From: Sitta carolinensis
Lineage: Eukaryota; Chordata; Aves; Passeriformes; Sittidae
Assembly: GCA_032173965.1 (NCBI GenBank)
Contig: CM063283.1
Coordinates: 88,215,243 to 88,279,242 of the forward strand
Direction: 5' to 3'
DNA: 64,000 bases
The position numbers and the translations under genes are program-made. The notes under the pieces were generated by a model, which worked only from the letters and a program-made list of their open reading frames with translations, ran no database searches and was not told where the DNA came from. Each line of letters starts with the position of its first letter. Position 1 is the first letter of the stretch. Below, piece after piece: positions 36,864 through 51,340 of this stretch.

Positions 36864-37550
36864 TGACACGGCTCACCAGAGCCCAGGCTAGCACTGGCAC
36901 CGCACCAGGTGTGGGGGACAGCCGAGGTGTGGGGAACAGCCTTTGGCTGAACCTTAAGAGCCAATCCTCCCAGGTGAAATACGTCTCACCATGTCCAGGG
37001 TTCAGGTCAAGAAGTAAGAGAGAAGCTCTCCAGGTCTGAGGTTCCAACCAGACAGTTTACTGGGGTTGAAGGGAGACAAGCAAGAAGAGCCCCGTGCAGC
37101 TCTGTGAACAGGACTTTATACAAACACAGAACAGGGGTAGAACACACTGTCCCATGGGGATAACTCAGGGTGCAGTCAAAGGATCAGGTCATGGGTCTTG
37201 GTGCAAATTAAGGTAGATGGGAGGAGGGAAATGGTCACAAACACCAATGGGGCATCGAGGTTTGGGTGACACCCCAGAATGCCTGGGTGGGGTGGGGAGA
37301 CAGCAAAGGGATTGGCTTTGGGGAGGATTGGCATGGAAAGAACTGGAATCAAGGGGTTGGGTGACTGTGATTGATAGGGAAAGGGGCTGGAACAGAGGGC
37401 AGGGAAAAGCCATAAAGAGAAACTGGTGGGAGGACACAACTTTGGAAACAAACCAGCTTGGGATTGAACACGGGAGAACAGGAGAACAAACCATTAACAT
37501 CAAATCTCAAAAACAACTGAATCAAACTAAACCAAACATGAGTCACAACA
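36864..37550 (-). mobile_element. Solo ERV LTR, about 687 bp, with target-site duplication
   Basis: Minus-strand LTR opening TGTTGTGACTC at 37550 and closing CCGTGTCA at 36864. A TATAAAG box sits at 37114-37120 (minus strand), and an AGTAAA polyadenylation-like signal at 37056-37061. This gives a normal U3-R-U5 layout with U3 about 430 bp. The flanks are TATGGG on the left (36858-36863) and TATGGT on the right (37551-37556), a 6-bp duplication with one mismatch. Six-bp duplications fit ERVK/alpharetrovirus-like integration. No internal genes lie next to it, so it formed by LTR-LTR recombination. Several long minus- and plus-strand frames here are LTR shadows. Confidence 0.82.
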
Positions 37551-40500
37551 TATGGTGAGTTATACCCTGTTAGACTGAAGCATGTATGCTTCCTTTATGA
37601 AATCAACATTTATTTTCAGTGGAGCTAAACCCAGATGTGATATGAATATAAAGGATTAAATGCGAGCAAGTACAACATTTTTGTGAGTGATTCAAGCTTA
37701 TATTGTCTTTAGCCTTGTACCATCTTGAAACATAACATTTATCTGAAGTGGGCAGGTCAGTCTTCTAAATTACATATGTTGTAGAAGCAGAACAAATTTT
37801 TTTTGCATGTGCTTGTGTGGACTCTGCATGCAGGAACACACATGCAGGTAAGTCTGCATATGCAATGTTGACATGTTTCTTCATGGTCAGGAAACTTCCT
37901 TGGCGTTGAAACAAATAGTACAAGCTGCCTGTGTTAATATTATACAGCATTTGGCCTTGAGCATCCTCTTGGATGTTCTTACATGTCTCTCATAGATGGT
38001 ACTTAATATCCCTTATTTGCCAAAACCAAAGTGTCTAAAATAAGATAAGGGCTGACTTCCAGCTCAACAGAGTTGTGTGCCCCTCTAGTATGGAGCTCAA
38101 AGTTGATATGCTACACCCTGATCTGCATAGCAGAGAGTGACTGCGTGAGTGCAAGCCTGTGGCACAAGTTGGAGGTTTATGCAGAAAGGATGGAGCCAAA
38201 CCTGGTGCAGCCTTTTCCATGCCATCTCCTGGAAGCTGATGTTTTTGGGCACCTTCTTAGAGAGTTCTGAGGCTAAACTGTGGGGGATCCAAGCATGCTG
38301 ACAGCTAAGCAGGATGGATGATCAGGGACAAGAGCTTTATTTCAGTTTGTAAAGTAGTTTTATGCAGTAAGATGGACATAGTTATTCATGCTTTTAAAAA
38401 TATGCATGTTTTCTTCCTTTTCCAAGGAGGTTTAGTTTTAATTTGTATGTGTACGCTTGTGTTATGAAAACTGGAATTTTTTTTTTTTTTGTTTAAAGGC
38501 AGCTTGTTTTACCAAAAAGTGCTTTGTGTGCACATGAATGTCTAAGATTTTGCTTTCTTTCTTGACTTCAGACAAATGTGGATACTACTTTAAATAGATC
38601 TGGTTGAGTAATAGACTTTACAGTCATTTTCCAGTTAGAAATTTTTGATGGAATTTCTTTTTCTTGAATAAGGGGGACACACAACACAAATCTTAACCTC
38701 ACTTTTTTTCAAAGATCAGCAATTCATCAGTATTTTATTTTACATAATCCTCCTCTGAAACATTTAGATGTTAAAAATAAAACGATATCCTCTTGACCCT
38801 GAAACCACTCAGGCCCTGATACCCCTGTACAGTAGTGCTTAGCTAAAGTGTAATGGAACCAAAGATCCTGGAAATCCTTGGAGCTGATGGCCTAAAATGC
38901 CTGTGAGATCCCAGTGTCCTGAATAAAATATCTCTGTGAGGTAACAAGGTACTAAAAGGCTGGGCAGGGTTTTTTTTTTTTTGTTTCTGTCAGGCATTGT
39001 CAAGGAACAGGAACACAATTGGATACCACCAGAAATGTCTCAAATTTGCATGTTCCCACAGGATGTTTCATTTTTATGAATCAGTTTCCCAGTACAAAAA
39101 TGTTGTGCTAGGAATTATTTTGACCTTAGCTGATCAGTAAATTGCCAGGAAGTACTTCTGTTACAGTGCAGCTGTCTTATATAATGTTAAGAGGGTTTCT
39201 GTGTTTCTAGCTTTTCCCACCTTCTCCATCTTCTCCACCTTGCTCAGTATGCTTATGTGGTATGATAATAAACATGCAGCTCTTGCATGTACGTAGTAGT
39301 TTATTTCCTCTGGGGTTTAACAAGGGTAAAGGTGTAAATACTGGTGTTCAGCTCACTTTGCCTCATCATTACAGAAAAGAAGTGTTGAGAAGTCACTAAT
39401 TTTGACATTCTAAGAACACACTCTCTCATGTTCATGCAGTCAACCCAAATCTGTATTATCACAAGTTTTATTGCGGGATTAGTAGGTCTACATTTTCTTC
39501 CCGCTGCCTCCCTTTGTTATTAAAATAAACAGTCAGGATATTTTATGGAATTCTTCCCCTTGATTAAATTGTTGCTGCTTTGCAGACTACTTGTCTCTCT
39601 CTTGTGGTGAATCAGTGAAAATTAGCTTTTGTTGTCTGTAGTAGATTGAAATTGTGGTCATATTTCCATATTCAGGTATCTTGTCTTACTATGCGTGCTA
39701 TTCTTATTTCAGTGGCCTGATAGTCAAGTGAGGGCCACTGCCACAAGTGAAAAATTACAGCAGAAATAGGGCCAGTAATATTTTAAACACAGGTTTATAT
39801 TTCAGGCAGTGTTGGATTAATTCGAGTCAACAACAACTGATGATCAATACTCTAAGTGTCTTTAATTACTAGCCTTGGTAGGATATAACCTTAGAGCACA
39901 GCAACTTGGGGTAGTCAGCTGGGTGACTAATGTTTGTTTATTTGTTTATAATGCATGGCAGTGGAATAGTGGGGAAATCAGGCTGGAGCAGGAGGAAGGG
40001 AGCAGGCTGTGGTCAAGGGCACTGCCTTGGCCATGGCAGAGAACTGGTGCAGTTTGTGGGAGCCAGGCAGCTGCTCCTGGGCAGGTCTGGGGAAACACAC
40101 TGTGCACTGATGGAGAGCAGCTTCCAGCAGAGTGAAACCCATCCTTCTGAACTATGAAGAGTCGAGGCTTCTGAGGCTTTTTAAAACTAAGTACTACGTA
40201 TAGCTTTTCAAAACTTCTGCTCATGCTGGAAGAAAAGAGATACAGTTCAGGCACTTTCCAGTTTGCCCCAGACACTTGATTTATGGGGAGCTTCCTTTAC
40301 TGAAGGACTCCTTGTCTGAATCTTCCCAGGAGAGATGATACCCATCTATACCATCATGTGGAGGGTTTTATATTTCTTCTTATTAGGCAGATGTTTCATT
40401 TGAATTTCACTTCATTAGTAATGCAGTTGTTAGATGAACTCTTCAGCTGCTTAATTATAAAGATCTTCATATTAAAAAGCTCAGGAATCCTTATGCAGTA

Positions 40501-41796
40501 AATCTATATCCCTGTGCACAGGTAAAGGATAGGAAAGGAAAAGATAAGGGCTTAATTAGCCAATGTTTCCTTCAGAGAAATATGCATAAGGTGTTTTACT
40601 CTACTTCTCAAGTTATTTTTAATCTGTTCACTCTCCAACTTTTCTATTTCATACAGTTTTCATTGTAAGTTAACCACTGTCCCCTTTGTGGTCTTAATTC
40701 ATTCTTTCCTTGTTATTTCAAGGTATAAAACTAAAGAGTGATGAGCATTTACTCTTAATTTATAGTGTTTTGTGTCCTGAGACTTCACTCCCCTGTTCAT
40801 TAAGCAATTAAGCATTTTTTTTTAATGGTTCTTCTTTTAAAATGTCTACACCATATGCATCTTAAAACAACAAACAATGGTCTCTGGCTTGAGGTGGAGT
40901 CATCTGGGCTTAAAATGAATGGGTGATTATTTGACTTTTAGTAGTACAACTGACATCTGCTAAGCAGCTAAATTAATCACAAATGAGTATGTGCAAGGGT
41001 ATATTTTGGACCTTCTCCTGTACTTGAGAGTGGTAATCTGAATTTAAATCAGAGACCTGCTAACTAAACAGCTTCTGAGGTAATAAAAAGCATGTAATGT
41101 TTTCTGAGGGGATCTCAGCAATATTTGTTTTGTTTCTGGTCACTTACATGGCAGAAGAGGCACAACATTGCAGTTTCAGAAGGCTGTAATGGTAATTTTA
41201 TGTGGTAATGAAATGCTTCACTTGAAACTGCCCCAAACATGGCAAGATAGAGTCCCTTTTACCTGAGATCTTACTACTTATATCTGGCCTATTAAAGATT
41301 AAACATAAACAAAGTTTGAATAAAACCTACCTGCACAGAAATTAAAAAAGAGGAAATTCATAAATATTCTGAGACTAAATTAAAAACAATCAGACAAACA
41401 AAAATCAAGCAAACACTCCCATAAAGAATGGAACTTTCCCTACTTGGAGCACAGTGAAACATACACATTTTTTTATTCCCATTGGCAGTCCCATTAAACA
41501 TACTTAAAAATTTGGTAATATGTCTGTAAAACACTGCATACAAGCTATTGCCTTGCACAGAAAATAGAATAAATATTGCCACTTCTTCCTGGTTGCATCT
41601 ATCCCTGCTTAAATACCAGATGCCCTCAACAGGGAGATGGGAATTTAAAAACACCTATCTCTGGGAAAGTTCATTTAACAAATTCACCTTGAATATTGCT
41701 TTCTACTTTCTCTGTTGTTATGGCTTGCAAGAGCTCAATAAAAGTCCTTAAAGGCCTTACCTGATACTTTTCTCTCTCTCTCACTCCCTGAGCAAC

Positions 41797-42190
41797 TTCA
41801 GGATATTAGTTCAGTTTAAATGTCAAGTTGAAAGAACTGACTTTCACATTACTCCAACCTGGCCTTTCTGCATCAATCTTTAATCTTTCTGAAGAAAATT
41901 TGTAACTGTGGTTGGTAGTCTGGCCTTAGCCTTTTGTTAATTGCATGCTACTCCTGAGAAAATTTTCTTTTTGTATGTTTTCTTTCACTATTCAGCAGTG
42001 TAAACGCTCTTCTGCCCTGCTTATGCTTCTGTGCTTCAGGATGGTCAAGGCTCAGTAGGTGCTTAGTCACATCAGCCTGAAACATTTTGGATTTTCTCAA
42101 TACATAATTAAATGGATTTGCTTTGTTCTCCATTGCTTGACGAGTAAGTTCAGGATGTTAATTCAGTCTAAATGTCAAGTTAAAAGAAAT
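41797..42190. repeat. Dispersed local duplication (two ~43-bp copies)
   Basis: A segment at 41797-41840 (ttcaggatattagttcag, then taaatgtcaagttgaaaga) recurs at 42149-42190 with a few substitutions. The spacer of about 310 bp is not obviously repeated. They could be ends of an unrecognised element or a small segmental duplication. Confidence 0.7.
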
Positions 42191-42492
42191 ACAATTTCAG
42201 CCTGCTGAATCGTCTTGTTAACTCATTCTTCTTTTTACTTTGACCTTTCCTTAGGGAGGTACAGGTATTGCTCGATTAGTTTCAGCCTTTCCAGAAGAAT
42301 GGTGGAATTTTATATGACTACACCATCTCTGAGGTCATTAAATTCACACTGGACGGGTTTTATACTGGCTCTAACTATATCTATCCATACTTACTCATTG
42401 CACTGTGAAGAATTCTTCTGTCCCAAAACTCAGAAATGAAAGTGTTGCTCACAAGTGAGCTGAACTTGCAGTATCTGTATTTAATAAATACT

Positions 42493-42524
42493 GAAGAGGG
42501 TTAGACTTGAAGAGGGTTGGACTT
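42493..42524. repeat. 16-bp tandem duplication
   Basis: Two adjacent copies of gaagagggttagactt, differing at one base (a/g). It lies in intron 2. Confidence 0.9.
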
Positions 42525-43699
42525 GTTAATGAACCATTGCAAGTATAGTTTATATCTCAACATTAATTGTCCCAGACGTACTAACCCCTATTGAAATTAG
42601 AATTAGAAGGAGTTCTAAGGAATTGTTAAAAATAAAATATCTGTGTGGATTTTTCCTGGCTGTAATGGCTGTAATTGTCAAAAAAAGAAAAAAAGCCCAA
42701 AAAAACCCAAACATATCCAGTACAAAATTAGGTTGTAAAAAAATACTGTTTTAGTGCCAATCTCTTCCTTGCAAATAAAGGATATATCATACACTTGGAA
42801 GTAGTATTAATTTGATGACTGAGAGAGTGAAACACAGATGTGACCACTTGCCACGAGCAGAATGTCCATCCTTAGTGTGTGACATCCTCAGTAGTTACAG
42901 CCCCCTTTAGTAGACTTACAGTAAATATCCAAGGAGATTAACTGGGAAGTGAGTGCAGTTGATCAGGAAAGCAAGGCACAATGGCCAACAGCAATTGTCT
43001 GAAGCAGGACAGCTGAGAACAAGGGGTGTGAGTAGCATTGTCAGCAGCGTCACAGACCAAGGGTGAGGTGGGCAATACCAGGTGATAACAGCACCTGAGG
43101 TGCAGTTATTTGTGCAAAGTAACTCTACCCTACATCATATATACACATACATGTATGATAAAGGTCTCTTGGTTAACACCCTTCAAAGACATTGCAGAGT
43201 TTGTTTGAGTATTTTAATAAAAACTTCAGTTCTCTGTTCAGGAAAATCAAAATAAATAACATGTAAGAAATTGCAAGGAAAGGGATTGAAAGAAACATTG
43301 CTAATGTTGTTATACCACGGTGTAAACTTGAATATTACAAGGAGCACTGGTCATCCATTTAAATAGAACATAAGAAAAACAGAAAAGGTACAAAAAGGGT
43401 AACAAGTGCTATCAGAGCTACAGAAGTAGTGTTCAAGGAGAAATTAAAAGTGAGAGAAATGTCCTCAGAAACCAACTTTCAAATGTTACTGTCTTTCAAG
43501 TATGGTACTGCATTTCAGACCCTCAAGGTGAAATCCAAGATTCATATAATATTATTAATATAGTATGATCCAAGCTGGAAAGCATCCTGGCCCATATAGA
43601 GTATCACTGAGAACCCTGTGTACATAGATAGTGTTTCAGAAGCAGAACATGAGCTGTGAATTTCAAAGTACTACTCCGTAAGTGACCATATCACACCAA

Positions 43700-43790
43700 T
43701 TCCTTCCTTCCCCTTACCCTTTTCCTTTCTTTTACTCCTCCTTTCCACCTCCTACCATTTTTCCTGTCCTTTTCTCTCCTTCCCATTCCT
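43700..43790. repeat. Pyrimidine-rich tract
   Basis: About 90 bp made almost wholly of C and T on the plus strand (TTCC/CTTT mixtures). Such a strand-asymmetric tract can adopt non-B structures. No function is shown by the sequence. Confidence 0.85.
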
Positions 43791-46700
43791 GTTAGTCTCA
43801 GTCAACAAGAAGCTTGCTGATAACAATTGTTTTCATCAAAATTAAAGCACACATTAAAGTATAGCTACTTGATCATGTTTGTTGACTGAACCATTCTAAT
43901 GGAAACCCTGTATTAGATTACTCTTAGATTGCTCCTAAAAAAACCTGCAGCTGTATGAGCTGATGCGTTCTTGGACATAGTCAGTGGTCTCACTTGCAGA
44001 AGACCAGTCTGCCATCTGTTCAACTACCAGTTTACTCTTTCAGGATTCTAATAATCATTTAAAAAATCAAAATATACTAAAGAATAGCCATCATGTAGTT
44101 TTAATTCATAATATTCTTCTACTGCACCTTTGTCTGTCACCTTGGAGTATGTGAGAATCCATGGCAAGTAGCTCGAATGAACCATTACAGAGCGATAGCG
44201 ATTTTTCTGCTTGGATACAAAATTTGGAATCTATATTGATTGTTTTCAGATGTCATCAGTACTGTGTTATTCATTGTATTCCCCTACAACTCAGAAATCT
44301 GTGCTACCTGAAGAAATAATTTATAAAAATGCTACCTTTTGTGCAGCAACAGAGTAACAACAATATAGCTGTGTTTGCTATACTACTCCCCTTCAACAAA
44401 TGAGAAACAAATTTCAGGTAAACCCAATATTATTTAGAAGTAAAGTTCCAAACCTAGGTATCTTGTATCCCAGTCATCTTCTAAGAAGTTGTTTCGGTCT
44501 TTTTCTTACTGAAATAGTTTTTTTACTATAATAATTCTATTTCACAGGCTCAGAGCTGTCAGGATTCAAAAGAATTAGTAGTATCAAGGCAAATATAACC
44601 TGATGGGCAATTGATATTTTTCACTGTTTTCTTCCAAAGTAAGTATGCCTATCAGGAAGTTGTGTTTTATTTTATGCATGATTACAGTTAACATATAAAA
44701 ATGAAATGGAGCTTGCCAACTAACTAAGTTTTGCAAAGTTGCACATTTTATTTTTAATGTGTAATTTATTTCTCTTCCCTATCAACAGTGTAATTCAGCA
44801 TCAGTATTCTTTACAACTGTGTGTCAGCACTATTGGTATTGTGCTCTTTCTGCAGAGAAATGACAAGGATTTATCTAAGTCTGGTGAAGTTAACACAGCT
44901 CATCACTTTTACAAATGCCTGGCTTTCTCCTAGAAATGCCAGTAGGATGCCAGCTGGGATATTAGTGCTATAAAACTGCCACTTTTTCCCTAAGTGATGA
45001 TGGTGACACTATAAAAATCACTGACCTGTCTTTAAGCAAGCTTGGTTCATTTCATTTCAGTGAAGACCATTGGTAGCCTGTTGCAAATCAGCAGAAAATA
45101 CTCAGTAGTTCCCCACTTCTCAGATGAATGCTCTGTGCTATGGGCAATTTTAACATTTACTCAGCATTCATAGGCTTAGTAGTGGCCTACTATTCCTTAG
45201 TAGGACTCATAACCTTCTTTTCTATCCATCAGTCTGTCAATTTACTGCAGAAACATCAACCAAGGAGTTTTGTTTCCCAATGGTCCACTACCTGGACATT
45301 TCCAATTACCTCCTTTCGATGGATACCCCATTAAGTCATAGTTTGGCAACACCAAACAGGAGGTAGGTGGTGTTTTTTAAAGACTTTCTTTCTCTCACTA
45401 CTCTATACAGGCTTTGAAGTCTTTGTAGCTGAATATTCTGAATCGGAACTGGCAACATGAGTTCAAAAGTTGGCCAGAATCAACTGTACTCACATTTTGA
45501 CAGGTAACCTGCTTTAGAGGATAAAAGGGAAACTAGACATGATACAACTCAAGTTCTTTGCACATGACATGCCCTTAGCAATTAGGAAAATACTGTCCTA
45601 GGGGTCTCCCTTTAAGGTCCCAATTCATAGAGATCTGTCAAGAGCTTTCAGCACTTTCTATATCTATGCTGATCTATAACTAAAACTCAGTAAACATTAG
45701 GATTGGTCAATGCAGGTGCGATGTTTTGCACAATGAGAAGTCACACAAGATGAATAAACACAGGCTGGGAATCAGTACAGTCAAAAGGATTTTATTTGAA
45801 TAGTGAGTCTCACAAATGTGTGGGTTTGGGAACATGATACCTTTGCAAACAGAATAGATCTTATTGTGAACAGGTGAGCAGAGGTGAGGAACACCTGACC
45901 TTGGTTGTGCTCTGTTCTGTCTGCTCTAAACCAAGATATGCACATTTTGAGAACAGATTTGTGAACAGCTTTCAAATGTAAAAACATTGCTGCTAAAGAG
46001 CAGTCGTGACTCTTTGTGCTTGCGTACCCTTACAATAATGGAAAGACATAAAGAAACGTTTTCTAGAAATGAAGGTCTAGATCAGATATTGCTAAAAGAT
46101 TTGTAAGGATGTAAGTGTTGAGATCATGGTGTTCAGGGGTATGAAATATCTTTCTATTAGTCAATAACTCTCGGACTGATTGAAGAGTATTTGTCCTGCA
46201 TTTAGTGTATATGGGGGAAGGGGCAATGATGGACAACACCAAATCCCTTGAGAATCCTTCTGGCTGTAAGATTTTAAAAGTATATTTATTTGCAAAGATA
46301 GTAAAACCAGTTCATCATGGTAACAGGAAATGTATGGTATTAGAGTAGTTTATGACAACATGAAAATGAAATGGTAGGAAAGGAGAGAAATTCAGCCCTT
46401 TGTCTCCACCAGCTGCTATTTATTTTAATGTGCATCTGACAAAGTAATACAAACTTTCAGAATGCCAGATTTGTGACTATGTACCAACAGCTATAACCCA
46501 AAACTTTGCTGACTCTGTCACATTTGGCATTTGTTTTCACTTAAAGAATATTTTATGGCATTTACATTATACTTTGGGAAGAAGCATATTTCAGTGTTTC
46601 TGTTGCATTAGAAAACAAATGTTTCCTTTTCTTTTCAAATATTATGTCTAGCTTCAGAAGATAGACAAAGGAAAAAAAAATGGTTTAACCTGGAGTTGAA

Positions 46701-49700
46701 CAATCATGTATGCTGGTGAAAGTATAATTTAAAGACATTTTTCTAAAAAAAGCGCCATACATCTATCTGGTTCTTTGCTCTATTTCCTAATGATGATGCT
46801 GACACTGCCAGGAAGACATCTGGATGGCTCTACTTTAGGCCATAATTTGGTGTAAATCTGAAAAATTTAAAAGTAGCATTTATATCCCTCCCTCAGCCAT
46901 ATGTGTCTAGAACTTACATTTTCATCACCACAGTTGCTTCCACAGATCCACAGTCTTACATCAAAGAGGATACAGGGGATAGGAATTGGAAGTATCTCAA
47001 CAGGCCCATCCATTTGAGTTGTAAGCATTTGGAAAATTAGAATGTTTTGAGCTATACAAGAAAGAATCTTATTTTTGTCAGTTTTGTTCAAAATTTTAAC
47101 AAGGAATAGTATTTAAAACACAACTGCCCATCTTTTCTGTATTATCTAAGAGTCATAGTGTGCATATCACAAAGCTATGCTCAGAACATATAAATTTTGG
47201 ATCTTGCATGTCTCAGAGTACTGGGCATGGACAAACTCTGGTCAATTCTTTTTGACTGGGCACTCTGGGATTTTTTCTCTAGTCCATGTCTTTCCATGTC
47301 ACAGTGCTGCTCACCAACTGCCTTACACTATGCACCTTCAAAGCCTTTCCCATTATTTACACCATTTTTTCTTCTGTCACTTTTGGTATGGCATGTCTTA
47401 AATATATTTTAAAAGGTTCCTATAAATGGAGTTTATGGATCTCTAGCATACCGTGTTTCTGAAGGCATGATAATTCTGAGTGCTGCAGGCTTGGAGGAGT
47501 CACTCCCACACACAGTTTCCTACATCTTGTTACTGTGTGAAGCAATTCTGGCTGCCCACAGAGAACAGATGCCCCCCTTTTTGGAGAACATTTCTGACAG
47601 AATGTGTTCATTCTGACTGAGAGGTTGAACAAGCTCACTACCTTCCCTTTCTCTGTGGACCCTGATGTAAGGAGGAATGCTGCTTTGAGGTGATCCTCAA
47701 GGTAACCTTAGAGGGGTAGACAGAGTAGCTGTTCCCAGACTGAAACTGTGATGGTTCTCCCAAAAGGCTGCAAGTGCCAGTGGGAAAGGCAGCATCACAA
47801 AAGACAGAGCCTGTAGCACCAGACTAGAAAAATCTCTGTGTACAAATCACTAAAAAGGGCTACATATACACTAGAGAATAGGTTACTTTCTTCATATCTA
47901 ATTATTTATTATTTCATTACCTATTCCCTGATCTTAGAATCTTTCATGCTGTCTTTACCTTGTAATGTCAAATATTGGTTTAATGCTATGAATATGCAAA
48001 CTCCAATAGAAATTTTTTAAAAATTTGTTTTGTCAGGGCAGGAATAAAACTTTTAACAAGGAAAAGGAATTTTGTTGTTGGGTTGTTTTTGGTTTTGGTG
48101 TTGTTACAGTTAATAAAAACTGTACTTATTCTAGGTAGATGTAAAAATCAGCCAAAGTACCTCATGCTCTTGTTATTTCCAGTAGCCACTGATTTTATAT
48201 AATTTATAAAGGACTCTCTGTAATCCGCAAGCTACAGAAAAGGAATTTATCTTCCTTTTCTGTGTGCAAAGATAAATAAATGTTTATGAACACCAGGCCA
48301 GGTAAAGCTCACTAAGCCAACTTCCCCTTGCTTACCCTCTGGCCTGTCAGAGTGAGGGCTAGAGGGACCTGACTTCCTCAGGTGTGACACAATCCTGACT
48401 ACACCTCTCCCATGGAAAAAAGTGTGTACACCTAAGCTTCAGTCTTATTGGTTAAATTTAATTCATCTAACTTAACTGTTTGCATTAATTTCTATGTCTA
48501 ATTTCTTTATTCTGTATTGAAAAAAGGATGATATGCTGTAAAGTGGGATTTAAAATCAGGAGAGTATCAAGGGTCCTCCTGAGAGGAGAATTGAAGAGTT
48601 ACAGACTTCTCAGGGTTGGGTTGGTTTTGTTTTGTTTTTTCTGAATACACCTGTGCCATGGCAAATGTATAAGAATTTAGGGGAAAGCATCTGGAGGAGA
48701 ACATTTTCAGGCTATTTTGGCATAATTTCAATATTTTTAAAGATGCCAATTAGATCAGAGCTTTGAAAACACTTTGTATTTATATTCCTTGTAGGGTCTT
48801 TAGGTTTTGACAAGCAGATGCAAGCACATCTATTAGGCCTATTTAAATATAAATAGCTACATGTCAGAGGCATAGCCACAGGTTCTTAATGATTCCTTGC
48901 TTTATATCAGTAGAAATTTTTGGGAAATTAGGAGGGGTTCCCTCAGGAAAGCGTGGGAAAGTCCGCCCTCTTCCCAGGAGAAAGGGTGGTTGTGGTTAGA
49001 TACTGAAAGACTGATAATGCCTGAGAGATTTTGTCATCTGATTTCACTGTAAGGAGTGCAGCTACCAATCCAGAGGAAAGCAAAGCTCGAGTTCTCACCC
49101 ACACGTGCTAGCTTGATGAAAAGTAGCATTAAATGTGAGTGGGAGCTTACATACCTGCAAAAATGGACCTAGGGGAATAGCCAAGCTCTGTTTGCAGGGC
49201 AAACATTACCCTCACACATTTTTATTTTTTTTAAATTCACACCCCAGATTCAGAGAAAGTATTGCTATTTAGAGTAAAAAAGTTGTGGTTAATTTAATTC
49301 ATGAGGTAAAGAGGGTACTACTCGCATCATAACCTGCTTTTTCCTCACTTTCTTCTCCAAACTTGGGTGACTGGTGTAAAAATTTTCACATAATTATGAA
49401 TATATGTATGTGTGTATATATATTTCTAAGATATATAGATTGTGGTGTGTAAATGTTTTTGCATAAATACAAATATATGTATGAACATATTTCAAAATGT
49501 TATTTTTTATCATTGATTGAAAACATTTTTTCTTTAGATGCAGGAAAGTGTTCAGTCCATTTGCTAAGTAGATGGTGACATATTGTTGTTTAGCATAAAG
49601 TAGCCTAGAAAGAAACCTGGAAAGAAATTTTACACCTGTCAGTCCATCCGTTGCTGAAGAGTTCAACTTTGTTAGTCATATGGCATACACACATTCTACA

Positions 49701-50439
49701 TTTTACTGTCTCTGGAAGAAAGAACATAGAAACCAAGAAGGAATTAAGATCTGACATGTTCCCTTCCTGCTTCAGAAATTCTTCAGAGCAAAATACATCA
49801 AAGTCAGTTTTAATTTCTTTTTTTCATTTTTCCTTTCCTTTATTGTCAACTGAGTTGTTCAGTCAGCCAAAGCCATCACAACAGTTTTTAAAACAACAAC
49901 AACAAAAACATTAACCCCAACCAGAAGTTGGTTATTAAATTATTGGTTAAAAATATAATTTGTTGGCATGCTTTTTGAGAAAAGGAATGTTAAAATAAAT
50001 TACTGCCTTGATTTTCTGAAAGTAATCTCCAGGTGGGCTGTCATGAGGGCAGATTAGAGGAGGAAAATCACCTCCCTCAACCTGCTCCCAGTCCTCTGCG
50101 ACACAGCCCAGGATGCATTTGGGCCGTCTGGGCTGAGAGTGCACATTGCTGGCTCATGTTCAGATGTTCAGCTTTTCACCAATGAGAACCCTGAATTCCT
50201 TTTCTGCAGGATGGTGTCAATGAGTTTTCCCAGTCTGCAGTAATTTTTGGGATTTCCCCAATCCGTGTGCAGCACCTGGAACTTTGTCATGTTTTGAAAT
50301 ATAAATATATAATTTAAAAAATATGCTTTTTTCTCTTGTGTTGTTTTCTGTGGTTTCTCAGCTTTTGTGCTTGGCTTTCACCTGACTTAACTTGTCTCTG
50401 TCTCTGTGAAGGTTTTCTGTTTTCCCCCAGCCCTGCGTC

Positions 50440-51340
50440 TGAAGAAGAGGTCGAGATCTGTTCTTGTGTTCAGGAATTTGTTTATTCTTTGTTATCTTAT
50501 ATTTGTTGCTGTGGCCTGCCACAGTCTTCTCCCCAGGCCAGGTTGTGCTGAACTCTTCACCTCTTGGACGGTGTTATCTTTTATACTAAAAATTACATAT
50601 GCTTTATTTACAACAATACTCCAATATCTATTAACTACATTGAACAGCGTACCTTTGTTCTAGACAAACCAAAGTGTGCCACACTGTAGTCTGGTTTTCT
50701 AGGCCTGAGGTTTCTGAGTTTCTGAACTCAGTTTCTTCGTGGTGTTTGGGTTTCAGAAGATCTTGTTCCCACAGACTTGACATAAACATCCCAAGTGTTA
50801 TTGTAATGAGAGTGATGTTTTGCATTCTGTTCTGTGGGATGGACTTGTCTCTATCCATTGCTTTGGGCCAATGGGAAGAAGTTCTGGCATTCTTCTGACC
50901 AGTGAGAGTGGCCTGTTCTAAAAGGTATATAAGGAGGGCAGTTGTTTTAATAAAGTGGAGTCAGATGCAGTTTTTATAACGAGGTCTCATGTCGTCTGTT
51001 CATTGCCCACAGCGACACCACACCACCACAGAAGAAGGAGAACCAGAAGATGAAGAAGAAGCTCAGGGACACGCTCCATTTCCTCCATCTTTGTCTCCTG
51101 ATCTCACATCTAAAATCCCAAAATTCTACTTTTTCACCCTGTGACACGCTAATTATCATTCTGTCTAAATTCTTGGGACTTATAAATTTCTCCAGGACAG
51201 TCAGAAGGATGTCCTGGTTCCCACAACACTTGGACTTGTTGAATTTCCAAAACTTAGTGTTTGGACAATGCTGTCAGTCACATGGTGTGATTATTGCAGC
51301 TGCCCTGTGCAAGGGCAGGAGTTGGACTTTGTTGATCCTT
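50440..51340 (+). mobile_element. ERV LTR-like composite retroelement
   Basis: Plus strand. A TATATAA box at 50926-50932 is followed 17 bp later by AATAAA at 50949-50954, then a short GT-rich R/U5-like region ending 'gttcattgcccaca' near 51011. After it comes an A/G-rich segment and about 300 bp that I remember recurring in bird genomes (for example 'ttttcaccctgtgacacgct' and 'aggacagtcagaaggatgtc'). It finishes in 'gagttggactttgttgatcc', which resembles a CR1 3' end. The 5' limit is a guess, and no primer-binding site is evident after the presumed LTR end. Family and unity of the element are inferences. Confidence 0.45.

Noticed and set aside
37176..37558. Several 65-113-codon frames on both strands
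   Set aside because: They lie inside the solo LTR and have no gene-like features.
48920..49150. Segment resembling the end of a bird LTR (preferentially G-rich, 'ttaggaggggttccctcagg')
   Set aside because: The resemblance is faint, and no termini, TATA or polyadenylation layout could be fixed.
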